From positions 36,494,650 through 36,558,649 of the forward strand of contig OX381715.1 of NCBI GenBank assembly GCA_947462335.1: a stretch of DNA of 64,000 nucleotides, given 5' to 3'. Within the stretch, counting starts at the first letter, position 1. Every line of letters starts with the position of its first letter. Made by a program: the position numbers and the translations under genes. The notes under the pieces were generated by a model. That model had not been told where the DNA came from. It was given only the letters and a program-made list of their open reading frames with translations, and searched no databases. The DNA comes from Harmothoe impar (Eukaryota; Annelida; Polychaeta; Phyllodocida; Polynoidae). This document shows, piece after piece, positions 1 through 11,180 of the stretch.

Positions 1-427
1 ATAAGCGCGTTGTGTCGCGCCCGCTCGGCCTGAGCCGACGGTAACGTCATCCCCATTCTCTTTAACATCATGAAGCGCGATATGGCCTGTTTTATATGGA
101 GGTGCCTCTTCATCCCAGCCTTCTCTTTAACGTCCTTAGGCTTCAACATCTCCACCACCTTATCTAGGATGTCCCTCCGCTTTACAGTCTCCAGGGCGCG
201 TTTTATATCGTCCACCGAGGCGCGGGAGTGCATACGCCGCCAGCGAGCCAAAGCGGCGCAGGCAGCGGTTTCCGAGTCGGTGCGGTAATGGGTGTTGATG
301 ATGTGGTCGATGTCTGAGTCTAATGTCGCCTCGCCTCGTCTGGGGAAGAACGCGAGGTTACGGTAGAGTTTATGCCAGTCTGAACCAATGTGTTTTGCAA
401 CGAGGGAACACACCCGTTCTAACGCTT
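1..427 (-). CDS. Death-domain exon of a host gene (gene 1, downstream exon, partial)
   Basis: Read on the minus strand, one frame is open from 427 to the window edge (about 141 codons). It matches the six-helix death domain pattern: a start like LERVCSLVAKHIGSDWHKLY, then a DIDHII helix, then ALARWRRMHSRASVDDIKRAL and a final RRDILDKVVEML helix. A basic helical tail follows. Death domains are homotypic interaction modules of apoptosis and innate immune adaptors. The exon opens after a pyrimidine-rich acceptor (TTCCTTCCTTTCCAG, minus strand). It begins with two bases of a split codon, which is exactly what the exon at 7965-9399 leaves open, so I infer direct joining across a 7.5-kb intron. The C-terminus lies outside the window. 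The domain call is strong; the particular gene is not recognised. Confidence 0.82.
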
Positions 428-489
428 CTGGAAAGGAAGGAAAATTGTACACTGTTAGAAGTCAATGTAGCTGAGCAGTTGAAACTGTT

Positions 490-878
490 GGGTACTTAAC
501 AAGTAAAAATTTAAGTCCTGTGAAGATTGAAAGGTTCTTTACTGGAGTGACCTTGAAAACATGTCTTGTCATTCAGGTACAGGAAGCCAAACTTCCCAAG
601 CACAAAAGGTACAAAGTGTAACCCACTACAACCATATAGTTCTTAGCTTTCACAGAAGGTGGCAGCACACTCCAGAACAACTTCTGACACCATGTTGGAT
701 ACTTAGCAAGTAAACATTTAAGTCCTGTGAAGATTGAAAGGTTCTTTACTGTAGTGACCTTGAAAACATGTCTTGTCATTCAGGTACAGGAAGCCAAACT
801 CTCCAAGCACAAAAGGTGCAAAGTGTAACCCACTACAACCATATAGTTCTTAGCTTTCACAGAAGGTGGCAACACAGG
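490..878. repeat. Direct tandem duplication, about 180 bp, offset 207 bp
   Basis: Two near-identical units (about 490-671 and 697-878) share the run from ACTTARCAAGTAAA through CTTTCACAGAAGGTGGCA. Only a few substitutions separate them. They lie in the gene 1 intron just beyond the death-domain exon acceptor. No coding potential is seen. Confidence 0.85.
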
Positions 879-2163
879 TATTATCATCTCAACTATTTAC
901 AGTGTAACTTTTAAACATGAGATACACCAGCATTTGTTCATTACTCAAATACTTGGAATGACCTTTATGTGATAAAATATGCTGGACTGATGTTAAGATA
1001 AACCGATCTATAGCTGTTACCAGGCCTCAGATGCATCTTTTTATATTTCACTTTCTGCATGTCTAATAGTCTCCTTGTTCGGGTGTTCTAATAGCATTTT
1101 AACATACTTTATGACTTTTATAAGCATGTTAAATCCAAAGAAACAGATGAAGAAAAAGAGAAAGCTTCCAGCATTATCATTTAATCCACCACTTGATCGG
1201 GTGATGGTGTTCTGCATGGTGTTCTCCATGTGGCTGCAGATGGGTCAAAAGCGACCTGGCGACCTGGGCTGTTCTGGAGGCGACTTCCGACCTAAGGCAA
1301 TAATAAAAGTGACCTGGCGACTTTTGCTAAAATTGCCAATAGATTAGAGGGTCAATAAAAGCGACTTTTCGACCTGGACCCCTTAATTTCGGCGACTTTC
1401 CGACCTCAGGGGGGGACCCCTCTGCACCCCCCTCCATGGGTGAGCTTGTCCCACACGCCAATCCGGCACAGAGTGGCACTTACAAACACCACTGTGACCT
1501 TGAACTTGATTTTTTGCTGGGGTTAGGCCATCTCTGTAGTTATTTAGAACCAGCAAACAGGAATCGAAACTGAGACCAGAAAGTAGAATGGGTGCACCTC
1601 CATCATATATTCTGGTTCCTGTTTACTGGTTCCAAGCTCTCAGCAGGGGTTGCCCAAACCAGTAAAATCCAAGATCAAGTTCGTAGTTCGTAGTTCAAGT
1701 CCCAAGTTCAAGTTTGTAGTTCGTACTTAGGGACGAGTAGAATGAGTTTAGTAGTGGACATTTTCCTTGCCTTACAGGTCACATGGTATTCTGGTCTGCA
1801 CTGAAGGAAGATCTGGCTGCTGATTGGGTCATATTTTGAATGCAACGAAAATGGCTAAAACTGTGGGGGGGAAATCACAGGTATTCCCAAAAGCTTTCTG
1901 GATAGATTAGCACATGTGGTTTTATGCTATGTAAAGGGTTGGGGAATTTCTAAGGCATGCAAAAAGTGATTTGGCCAAGGTCGATTTTAGGCCCAAAATA
2001 GGGCAAAATGGGACACCCTGTGGATAGAAGTAACTTTCTTGAGATTTTCATACAGGCTGATACATTGTGTGTGAGGGATTCTAAGGCTAGGGCTAAGAAA
2101 CTAACAAACCCTGTGAATGGCAGATTTTTTGCATTTATGCTACATAGAAACAAAGAGGAATAA
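879..2163. other. Non-coding intron sequence
   Basis: Intron of gene 1. It holds a short cluster of GCGACCTGG-like words at 1250-1400 and a dispersed palindromic repeat at 1447-1690. Short open frames here have no family signature and are not annotated. Confidence 0.6.
1447..1690. repeat. Dispersed palindromic repeat, GGTTCC family, copy 1
   Basis: Shared with 6030-6245 and 19270-19510. The common parts are a CACACGCCA / GGCACAGA end, an ACCTTGAACTTG stretch and a central hairpin built on AACCAGCAAACAGGAA paired with TTCCTGTTTACTGGTTCC. It is MITE-like, with no protein content. Confidence 0.65.
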
Positions 2164-2676
2164 TACCCAGCAAATCTTGGTCACACTTTGCCAGCCTGCC
2201 AAACTTCCGGTATTTGGCTTATGGGTTGCCGAATTTGGTCATGCCAAAACCTCACCAAAGTTGCCAAATTTGGCCATGATTTTGTTATAAATTGAAATGC
2301 TTCTGAATTTGCCAATTTAGTCATGACCAAACCTGGCCCCTTATTTGATATTTGTATAGGGATATGGTTTATAATGCCAATTTAGGAAAAAAGAAGTTTC
2401 AATATATAACAAAATCATGGATCCTTCTGAGATTAAACCCAGTTTCTGGGAGTACCAATGACATATACCAAGCATTAAAGCCCCTATGACCACTGACTCA
2501 TGTATTGGATAGGGGCTGCTTGCTAGTTCATATGTTAACTGTTAGGTTTGGGCAACTTTGGTGAGGCTTGGCTATAACCAAATTCGGCAACTTTGGTCAG
2601 GTTTTGGCATGACCAAATTAGGCATAACCAAAGTTGGCTAAAGGTGGCCAGAGGTGACAACGATTTGCTGGGTAAT
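2164..2676. repeat. Foldback element with ACCCAGCAAAT termini
   Basis: The left end reads ACCCAGCAAATCTTGGTCAC and the right end GACAACGATTTGCTGGGT, its inverted partner. The arms are rich in inverted copies of TTGGCAACTTTGG / CATGACCAAA words, so most of the 513 bp can fold back on itself. It is a non-autonomous DNA-element candidate. A shorter relative with similar termini is at 11050-11180. Confidence 0.7.
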
Positions 2677-4893
2677 TACTTCCACGTGACTTACAACACA
2701 CAGCTCTGTGCTGCCACCTGGGGTATTTAATCAGCACTAAGCTGTTTATATCAAGATTCACTCATGATGCAGCAATGCAGCCATGGCAAGTAGCTCCCAT
2801 TGGTGCATCATGCCATTGTAGCAACATTATGGGAGCGAATCAACCCAGTAGAATCGGCATGATATGTGCATGCATGCATCACTATTTTAAGAAATGTCAA
2901 TGTCCCATGTCACTCTCTTTTTCTGTTTTTGTTCCTCCAGTCGTTTGTCACTAAGCCCAAAATGCCAATGTCACTGTATTGAATTTAAGGGTCTAGGGCC
3001 ATACTCTGGCCTTTATAGAAGGTAGGTGAGGGTTTAAATGACCATTCTGGGAAACTAGCTACAGCCCTTCGCACCATGTATGGGACCCAAAACTTAAAGT
3101 TTCCCCTGTATGTTTTGAAGAGTCATTGATAATTTTGCAACCCCTCAATCTATAATAGTGATCCAAGTATCAGGTTAAAGCTAAGGTAGAAGGCTAGATG
3201 ATTGCGGCATTGTCACTCCCTTAATTTGAAAATCATGTGACTGGTTGCCATGGTAACCATGACATTTTTTTCTGAAATTTGGGATTTTTATCTACCTTTC
3301 ATCACTCTGACAGCTATTACAGAAAAACTATGCAGAGTGTTGATATGGGAAGTCCACAGAATTGGTAAAACTAAATTCTGCTTCTTTTGAACCTATTTTG
3401 ATAACTATAGCACCCTTATTTTGGAAAATATGAGCCTCCAAACAGATTGTCAGAATGAGGCAAACATGCTTTATGCCTGCAATTGGACCAAATACGCTAG
3501 AATCTCTTGAATATTTATGCTTTGATGGTAATCCAAGATAGTAGATACACCTACAATCCTAAAGACAGGGGAGAGGGGACTAGTGGGGAGAATAGGGGCT
3601 TGTATTGGCAGCCAAATTTAAGGTTTTTGTGGTCCCACTGTATTCTACTATAGGGAATCTGACCATTAGGTCTACAAAACAGGCTTTCAAGAGTTGAATG
3701 GTGCCTTCTCTTGCAATAAGTGTTAAAAGATGGGTAACTTATTGTTACATTCTGCCTCAGAACTCAAGCAATATTAGCCCATTTTCTCAACTTTAAACAG
3801 TTTTGGAAAGCCAAGACAGTCTGCTTTCCAAAGGATTAACATTGCAAACTCTGTGTTTGATGCTAATGGTCTTAATATTTAGTTTGGGACACATAAGATG
3901 CTTCAGAAAGTTGAAGATCTGACCCGTGTAGGCCTGTGTAGGTCAAAGTTACCCCTATTTTAGGCTGTTCCAATCGCCCACTCAGCTGTAAAAATCTGAA
4001 ATTGTCCACATTTTCCGTTAATTATGATTATAAATGATGTGCAGAGCTTCTATTGTATAATCAAGAATGAATTGACTGGCAAAAACACATTCAAACTCAT
4101 TATTTCCCTCAGTGAATACACCTTAATTGCTGAGTCCCATATATGGTGGGAACATCTATAGTGCATGCGGGACCCTGTGGAGATGTTCAAAACCTTTAGC
4201 AACTCACTGACCCCCCCTGGTGTGTGTTGGTTCAGGCTAATTCTTTTGTAAACATTTTAGTAAGTTTCCCCAAGAAAGCCTCAAACCCTTGACCCTAGGA
4301 TTTAGAAGCAGGCACCCTACCGACTGAGCTAACCAAACAAGGGTCAGCAAGGTCTATTGATAAGACACTCAAGGGTCTCTAGTTCAGAATGTTCCATTTG
4401 GATGATATGTTGGATATTAATTTCTCTGGTTATGAAAGAAATACAATGGACACCCATTCTGATATTTTGATATGTCCCAAACTTACAACTGGGTCTGTTG
4501 AGGAGTCCAAACACCATTCTTAACAAATCCCATGTCATTAGAACAGAAAACTATCATTTCCAATGTAAAGATTCCCATCTTGTGGAAAGCTGTAGTCTGA
4601 TATGGCTGGGTCAATCACTACCCTATTCGGTTTGGCATTTGATCACATATGTTATAAATGACCTGCAAGAAGTCTGAAGGTATTTATGTACAATTCTGAG
4701 ATCCGCCCAATGATCCTTGAGAGTAAACCTGTTTTCGCCTGGCCCTATACACCTAACGAGTAGTAAGCCGTTTCATCTGAACCTTCTCAAGTCTAACTCT
4801 TAATTACCAATGCGTATCAGCTGACGCACTTGGTGCCAACACAATATAAAGTACAGCTAGTGGAAGGGCCAGAACCTCCTTTCTATAATTGAT
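2677..4893. other. Non-coding intron sequence
   Basis: Intron of gene 1. A degraded fragment of the ATGATGCA MITE family is visible at about 2758-2890 and a tRNA-like block at 4265-4338. Nothing else is recognised. Confidence 0.55.
4265..4338 (-). repeat. tRNA-derived SINE head or tRNA pseudogene
   Basis: The minus strand reads GGTTAGCTCAGTCGGTAG, a good pol III A box, then a CTTCTAA anticodon-loop-like string and a degraded B box (GGGTCAAGGGTTTGAGGC). The mismatched B-box region argues against a working tRNA, so a SINE head or relic is preferred. Confidence 0.5.
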
Positions 4894-5154
4894 TTAACCC
4901 TTTAAGGACAGCATGTCACCAAAATATTACATTTATCGTCATGGTGCACCAATGCAGCCTTGGCGAGTAACTCGCCAGGCCTGCATTGGTGAATCATACC
5001 AACCCTTCGGGAGTGTCTCAACCCTGTATAGGTCGACATGATGCTTGAATGCTGCCCTGGCGAGTTACTCTCCAGTGCTGCATTAGTGCATCATGAAGAC
5101 CAAGGGCATGATGCATTAATGTATCATGCCACCCTTAAAGCATTAAAGGGTTTA
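4894..5154. repeat. TTAA-flanked multi-hairpin MITE (reference copy for the family)
   Basis: This family dominates the window. Consensus by eye: TTAA, then a terminal inverted repeat CCCTTTAAGGACGGCATGAT. Inside are two head-to-head palindromes built on ATGATGCACCAATGCAGCCC paired through a GGCGAGTAACTCGCC core with GGGCTGCATTGGTGCATCAT. Between them is a spacer like CGACCCTTCGGGAGTG...CCCCATAGGGTCGGC. The copy closes with CCTTAAAGGG-TTAA. TTAA targets are typical of piggyBac and Kolobok transposons, so a non-autonomous member of one of these is inferred. No transposase is seen. Confidence 0.85.
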
Positions 5155-5261
5155 TAGTAAAAGGTTTATAACACATTAAGAGTCTTCAGTCTGACACCCT
5201 TAACTACATCACACAGATCCCTCCATCCAAGCCAAGACAAATTAAGCATTAGGCTCGGCCG

Positions 5262-5480
5262 CATCTATAGTGTAAATGTAGATATTTTCGTGCTGTACAT
5301 ATTTTCGCGATTTCTGTGGAATTAAAAAAAACCCATAAAATATGTACAGAGCGCATTTTCATACAATATTGAATTAAAGTGCCCAATTTCAGAAATCCGC
5401 GAATTTAAATCCGCGTGGAATTGTACTTTTTAGCTGATCCGTGAAAATTTATGCCAGCAAAAATATCAACATTTACAGAA
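5262..5480. repeat. MITE with TTTCGCGAAAATATGTAC-type palindromes
   Basis: Contains GTACATATTTTCGCGA and the inverted AAAATATGTACAGAGCGC, with further CCGCGAA words. A related element is at 41508-41733. AT-rich, no coding potential. Confidence 0.55.
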
Positions 5481-6029
5481 GTGCTTTGATGTAGTGAGAC
5501 CTTGATATAAGACCCCTCCATTTAAGATTTTGAAAAGACGGCCGGTTACTAAAACATCCGGATATTAAAAGCAATGTTATATATACAAACAGAATGGGTG
5601 CAATCAGAATTATTGTCATAAATCTATGATTGATAAGTGAGAAAACCGACTTATCAAAGACCGATGTATCCACCTCGCCACAATCATGCGGACCCTTCGC
5701 TTCAGGGGTGAACCAGCCCCATATAGGCTCAGCATTGGGTTAGACCAACACTAATGAGATATTCACCAGAGCTGCATTCATGCATCTTGACGATAAAGGC
5801 GATAATGTGGCGCTTAGAGGGTTATATGTTACATTGTGTACAAGGATAGAGGCTTCTGTGGAAGTTAGATAGGATTTTAAAATGAAATAGAATATCAGCA
5901 CCTGATGAACAAACACCATTGTTGGTATGCAGGGCATGGCAGGTAGCATTCCTGGGCTCCTGGGCTGTGGAATGTACACTGGTAATTACTGCTTGAACTT
6001 GGATTTTGCAGGGTTTATAAGGTATCATT
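5481..6029. other. Non-coding intron sequence with a MITE scrap
   Basis: A partial TTAA-MITE fragment lies at about 5690-5825 (GACCCTTCGCTTCAGGGGTG, then TGCATTCATGCATC). No gene signal. Confidence 0.5.
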
Positions 6030-6245
6030 TTTTGGTGAAACCTCCTCCCATGGTATTATATATATATTTTTTGGAACCAGCAAACAGGAACTAGAATGTA
6101 TGATGACAGTGCTGCCATCATACATTCTGGTTCAAGGTCTGGTTCCTGTTCGTTGATTCCAAGCTAAGAACAGGAATTGCACAATCTCAGCAAAGGTTCC
6201 AACTCGCGTCACAGTGATGCTTACATGCGCCATTCTGTGCCAGGA
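6030..6245. repeat. Dispersed palindromic repeat, GGTTCC family, copy 2
   Basis: Best preserved hairpin of the family. AACCAGCAAACAGGAACTAG followed by AATGTATGATG is paired, around a short loop, with CATCATACATTCTGGTTC and CTGGTTCCTGTTCG. It ends in GCGCCATTCTGTGCCAGGAT. Confidence 0.65.
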
Positions 6246-6429
6246 TGGCGTGTGGGACAGGTGTATGGTCAAGTGAGTCTAACTTGTTGAGATTTCTGTT
6301 GGCCTTCCCCTCAGCTGTTCCCCCCTGACACAGCCCCCCCACTCCCTCTCCTCCCACTCACCCCCCCCCCCTCACCTGTTATACTCTGTGGTAGTACTAG
6401 TATAAGCTGATTCATTACCCTGAGGGTCA

Positions 6430-6720
6430 TTCACCGTTTAGTTGGTTCCGCTAAAGAGGGTTGGTGCTTTATGGGCCGCATGGTGATTCACTTAGCTGTG
6501 CCCTTTGTTGGCATGATGCATGCATGAATCCATCCCTGGGGAGAGTCTATACGCGGCATGCTTTCAAGCATCATCCACACCCTTCAGGAGTGTATCAACC
6601 CCACCAGGGGTATGATACCTGAATGAATGCAGCACTGCTGAGTTACTTCCCAGGATTGCATTCATGCATCATGCTGACCGAGGTGCATTAAAGCGCTGAG
6701 TCACCGCTAAATGGTTAAGG
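6430..6720. repeat. Divergent TTAA-MITE relative
   Basis: Ends read TCACCGTTTAGTTGG and GAGTCACCGCTAAATGGTTA. Interior keeps the ATGCATGAAT / GAGTTACTTCCCAGGATTGC hairpin words but has drifted from the consensus. Confidence 0.5.
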
Positions 6721-6931
6721 CTGTGCTAGTCCCCTTTAATATTCCTAGCGTGAAACTGGATTTTGTTGTTTAGCTCCTCAGATGTGGGTTTGTAATCAGG
6801 GTGAGGTAGGGGCGGTGTTTAGTCCACCACTTGATGGAGGCCCAGAGGGGCTTAGTGCTGAGGGTAGGAGGACTGGGTGTTGTGGTAGGAGGTGTAGGGT
6901 GCTCTCTGGGCACTGCATAGTGTTGTAATGC

Positions 6932-7173
6932 TGTAACCCTTAGGAACGGGATGGTGCCTTAATGCATCATGCCTTTGGCTGTCATGATGCATAAATGCAG
7001 CCTTGGCTAGTAACTCGCCAGTGCTGCATTCAAGCATCATGCCAACCTTGACACACTCCTGAAGGGTCGGCATGATGCACCAATGCAGCACCGGTGAGTT
7101 ACTCATTGGGACTGCATTGGTGCATAATGACAACAAATGTCATGTTTTAGCAACGTGCCTCCTTACAGGGTTA
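6932..7173. repeat. TTAA-MITE copy
   Basis: Both internal palindromes are present (AGTAACTCGCCAGTGCTGCA and GGTGAGTTACTCATTGGGAC). The terminal repeats are degraded (AACCCTTAGGAACGGGATG and CCTCCTTACAGGGTTA). Confidence 0.7.
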
Positions 7174-7964
7174 TGGCTGTATTTTATCATCATAAAGTGT
7201 GAATGCAGCCCAACCGATACTTCATGAATGTCTGCATTTTGAATTAGAATTTAAAGTAGATTTAAGATGCCTTAAAGAACACTTTAAGCAGATTTAAGTT
7301 CAGTGATACCATATAAATGTTCCAGAAATGCTTAAATGCAAACATTCATGCGCTGCGAGTGACTGGACAGTAATGGGTTCATGTTTTATGATGTTTTTAC
7401 AGTACATGGTGGAAGGTTGTTATGATGGACCAATGCAGTTAGCGGGTCAATCGTCCTCACTGCATAGGTGCACTTACCAGCCCAGACTGCATTCAGACAA
7501 AGTGATGACAATAAGCATTAATGATTCATGCTGGCCTATTGGCTTCTTACACTTCCACTGGTTCCAGGTAATGCAGTGGGATTGGCACTGAAGAATATCT
7601 AGGGAATCGGTGATAACTCACTTTCAAATAAACATCCTTTGAAACATTTGGTTTTCTTAAGTTTTATTTTTTTTATGTGCAAACCTTAATCAGTTACCTT
7701 TGTAATTAGTTATTTTAATCATATCATTATATTAAGACCACGGAATAATTGAATACATATATATGCTAAATGGAAAACAATTTGATATCTAATAAAATCA
7801 AATTACAAATGCTGCAGTATCCATAAAATGTCAGCTAGTCATACGTTTAAACATCTTTAGATTTGGTGTAGCGAATCACCATGTCAAAAAAAGATAACAC
7901 TTTAAAGAAATCATGAAAAGGTTTTCTTGAAATGAAGATAATTAAAATTTGATAGTAAACTCAC
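7174..7964. other. AT-rich intron sequence beside the gene 1 donor
   Basis: Begins directly after the last MITE and runs to the GTGAGT donor at 7959-7964. A drifted ATGATGGACCAATGCAG scrap is at about 7420-7480. No further exon is visible. Confidence 0.5.
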
Positions 7965-9399
7965 CTGGCTTAGGTTTTGGTTTGTCCTTAGCCCTCTCCC
8001 CCTCGCGGGACCGGCTGGACAGTATCCGTGCGGACTTAGCCCGGGGCTCAATGGGCTGGTTATTGAAGATCTTGCGGGTGATATTAGGGGATGTTCTCTT
8101 CCTGTGGATGTCCTTGAGTTGACCTAGACACCGCTCGATCTTCTCCATATCCCGCACCGCTAGTACCACCTCTGTTTTCGATACCAGCGACATTTTCCCG
8201 TAACGAATAGACTTCTTTTTTAACAGCTCAAGCTCAGACTGTTTGTCTGTAATCAGCTTAAGCTTGGACTTTAAGGCGTCTACCTGCCGGGTTATCATGT
8301 AGGTTTTGAGACGTAGTTTACGCACCTCGCCTTGCGCAATCTCAAACCTCTCGAGAAGCTCGTTATTCGAGCTACTCACCGAGCTTCCTGAGCTCCTTGT
8401 GCGGACCCTGAGGTCCTCCAAGTCCTCCTCCCGCAGATTCATATCTAACTTGATAGTTTTTATTTTATTTGTAAGTTTGTGGATTTCCTTCTCCATAGCC
8501 TCTTGCTGAGGTTTAAGTTTCTCCGCTTTCTGCGACATCTCAGCGACCTCCTTTAGTAAGGATTTATGCTTGTGCTCGGTGAGAACGTTATTCTCCCGCG
8601 CGTCCCGGACCTCCTGAGCCTGAGTAATCTTCTTAGACTCTAACAACTCAATGTCATTTTTCACTATCTCCGGATAATGCCTGTCACTTTTGATCCACTT
8701 AAGGATACACTCACTTGCTGTCCGTATGTTAGCGCAGGCCTCCGGGAAGCATAATAACAGCGGAAGGTAGCTACATCCTACCTTCCTGCCCATCTGATTA
8801 GTGGGAGTGGACAGGGTCTTCTGTGTGACCCCTTTGTCCTTGAAGTCCAGCCCCATCTGCTTAATGTGAACCAGCTGCTCATCGGCTGACTGGATAAACG
8901 CCTTTTTCTCCTCCTCGTAATGAGTGGCTATATCCACCAACGGGTCGCGCTTCCCTTTGAAGAAACTGCGACAATATTTCTTCAGGAAATCCACAATTTG
9001 TTGAATGTCTGACATGACCTCGTTGAATATGTTGGGGAAGGATTCATTTAATTTGTCCCCAAATTCTTTAAACTTTAACAACTGCACACGATCGACGCCA
9101 TACTGATCGCCAAATTTCTCAAAGCGTCTCATGACATCGCGGATCTGCCACGATGCATGCAGAAATGTCACCTGGAAGTTATTCATAATGCTGTGGAAAA
9201 TAGGCCCTAAGTAGTTTAGATAGGCTTCACACTTCATGCCACAGTAGAAGTTTCTCTCGAGGCGCTTGAGCTTTGACTCGACCTCGTCTACGGCTTTAGT
9301 AAGCAAGTTGTGGAGGGCCTCGATGGATTTTGGCCGCTCCTTGGAGAGATTCTCCAGGGTTTGGGAACGCCGGTAGAAGGCGAGGCCTGTATGCGCCAT
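7965..9399 (-). CDS. Coiled-coil exon of the death-domain host gene (gene 1, first coding exon)
   Basis: Starts at an ATG at 9399 in a strong initiation context (AAG-ATG-G) and encodes 478 residues plus one base. Residues 1-210 are helical and include a single Cys-rich patch near NFYCGMKCEAYL. Residues about 245-420 form long heptad-rich coiled coils (EMSQKAEKLKPQQEAMEKEI and similar). The last 50 residues are basic and Ser/Pro/Lys-rich. Without splicing the frame would stop soon after PGEFTIKF, but that stretch spans a perfect CAG|GTGAGT donor, so the exon is taken to end at 7965. Its phase fits the death-domain exon at 1-427. Together they suggest an oligomerising adaptor that presents a death domain. 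The N-terminal half is not recognised. Confidence 0.83.
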
Positions 9400-11049
9400 C
9401 TTGTTTTACGTAAGTAACCCCTCACTATGGTTACTGCCTCATGTAAGCAGCCGGTTACCGTGGTTACAGCTTCATGTCACCCTGGTGGGTGTAGAGGTCC
9501 CAGTGTAACACCCTCATACAGGGGTGACTCAGCACAACAGGCACCACCTGCAGATATAGAGCACAGTTATCAATTATTAACCAAATAAATAGACAAATGC
9601 CAATGCCCACTGGTCTCTGGGCCATATCCCACAGGCACCCCAGCCCCCACTTGTGAAATTCATCAGAGACAATATCAAGGTCGTTGGCATTTGTGGTTAT
9701 CTTTAAAATTAAAATCCTTTTAATGAAGGAAAAATAACTTTTTCTTAGCCCTTTGAATACGTCCATGTTGTACAACCCATTGCATTTAAATCAGCCAATG
9801 GTCCTAAGTTGCCCCTCACAGCCAGAAGTTCAAAGTATTTGGCATTAGGACATGCAATGATACGATATTTATATAAATCTATGTTCTAATGTATAAAACC
9901 TAATTATACCATATAAAGCTGAAGAATCTTTAATTTCTATAGCATATATCTATTGATCCATACAAATTCATGTGTGAACCCTAAATAGTGTACGTATTTC
10001 TGCATTTTAATTAATATGGCTTGCACACTTACTATAATTTAAATAGCTGTTGGCCGATCAGTCATCAGATATCCGGGCTCTGGGGAGAAAGGATTCCTCA
10101 TTAAAGTTCTGCTGAAAGGTTATGGATTACCTGAAAAATATAAAATTCAATGCTCGGTTAGTCAAAGATATTTCATTATTTCATGGTGGATACAACGTGC
10201 ACTAATCTGAAGTATTAGAAATACTGTATCCCATGCCCCCCATGAGATACAGTGTCCCCGTATCACATGGCCTGTGACATCATTATCTGTTTACATTTCT
10301 TTGGCCATTTTAATGCAATTTAACCTATTTTGAACATGAAAAAAACACGAAATAAAGGCAAAGGCCTATAGCAAGGGTAATTTGGGACCGTTCCCCCATT
10401 CGCTTTCGTGGGATACCGCACCAGCCACACCTCAGGGGGAACAACCCAAAATTAATATTGGCCTTTGTCTATACATCAGTCAAGCTTACTCTCTATATAT
10501 ATCCATATGTCCTTTAGATAACTATAGTAAGCTGGTAAGCGCCTTCTTGAGTAAGTGCTATGGAAATCTTATTTCCTGGAACGTTTTCTGGACATTTTCT
10601 TGTGTTATACTCCCTGTCATTTCTAGAAGTGAAACGTGAGAAATACACATCTTCATTCTACTTTGGGTATTTCTGGTTATTTGCACGAGTAAAACTCTGG
10701 AAATACACATCACCATTGAACATGTCACTAGGAACGTTCACTGTTCTTGAGAATCTCCCATGTGTATCTTATGTATACAGCTTATGGTTTTCCCGGGGAA
10801 TACATACATTTCTAACTTGTGTCATTCTTGAGTTCTGTTTGGAGGGGCATATTAAAGCACTAGACCATGCATCCTACTACCATGCCCAAATAAACACCTA
10901 GCCTAGCCTGGGAAGTCTGAAAATTGTAGTGGGAACCATGACCCTGTCTGAAATTAAAATCTTACAAATCTTACCTTCCTAGTAGTGTTAAAAGTGTCCT
11001 GCCAGGGCCGCATTCATGCACCAGGATTACAGTGGGTAGAACATAATAA
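9400..11049. other. Non-coding region upstream of gene 1
   Basis: Should hold the gene 1 promoter and 5' UTR, but no TATA box or other clear signal is identified. At 10220-10460 is a relic of the GTGAAATACGG-type repeat seen at 28090-28820 (GGCCTGTGACATCAT, TTTACATTT). Open frames at 10382-10901 look random. Confidence 0.5.
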
Positions 11050-11180
11050 TTACCCAGTAAACAAAAAAAACGTTATACAACGTCATGATACACAACGTTT
11101 CTCTAAGGGCCCCTCACCGTGTCAAAAACGTTACATAACATTGATTTCGACATAAAATAACGTACTTTTGTTAGCTGGGA
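11050..11180. repeat. Short MITE with ACCCAGTAAAC termini
   Basis: Left ACCCAGTAAACAAAA and right TTTTGTTAGCTGGGA are inverted partners. Inner AACGTTATACAACGT and AACGTTACATAACATT words repeat. It is likely related to the longer foldback at 2164-2676. Confidence 0.6.

Noticed and set aside
70..288. 72-codon plus-strand frame at the left edge
   Set aside because: Antisense of the death-domain exon, which has a clear family match and splice site.
4265..4338. Functional tRNA gene
   Set aside because: A box is good but the T-arm lacks GTTCGA and stem pairing is poor. The same reasoning applies at 30040, 36352, 36902 and 62413.
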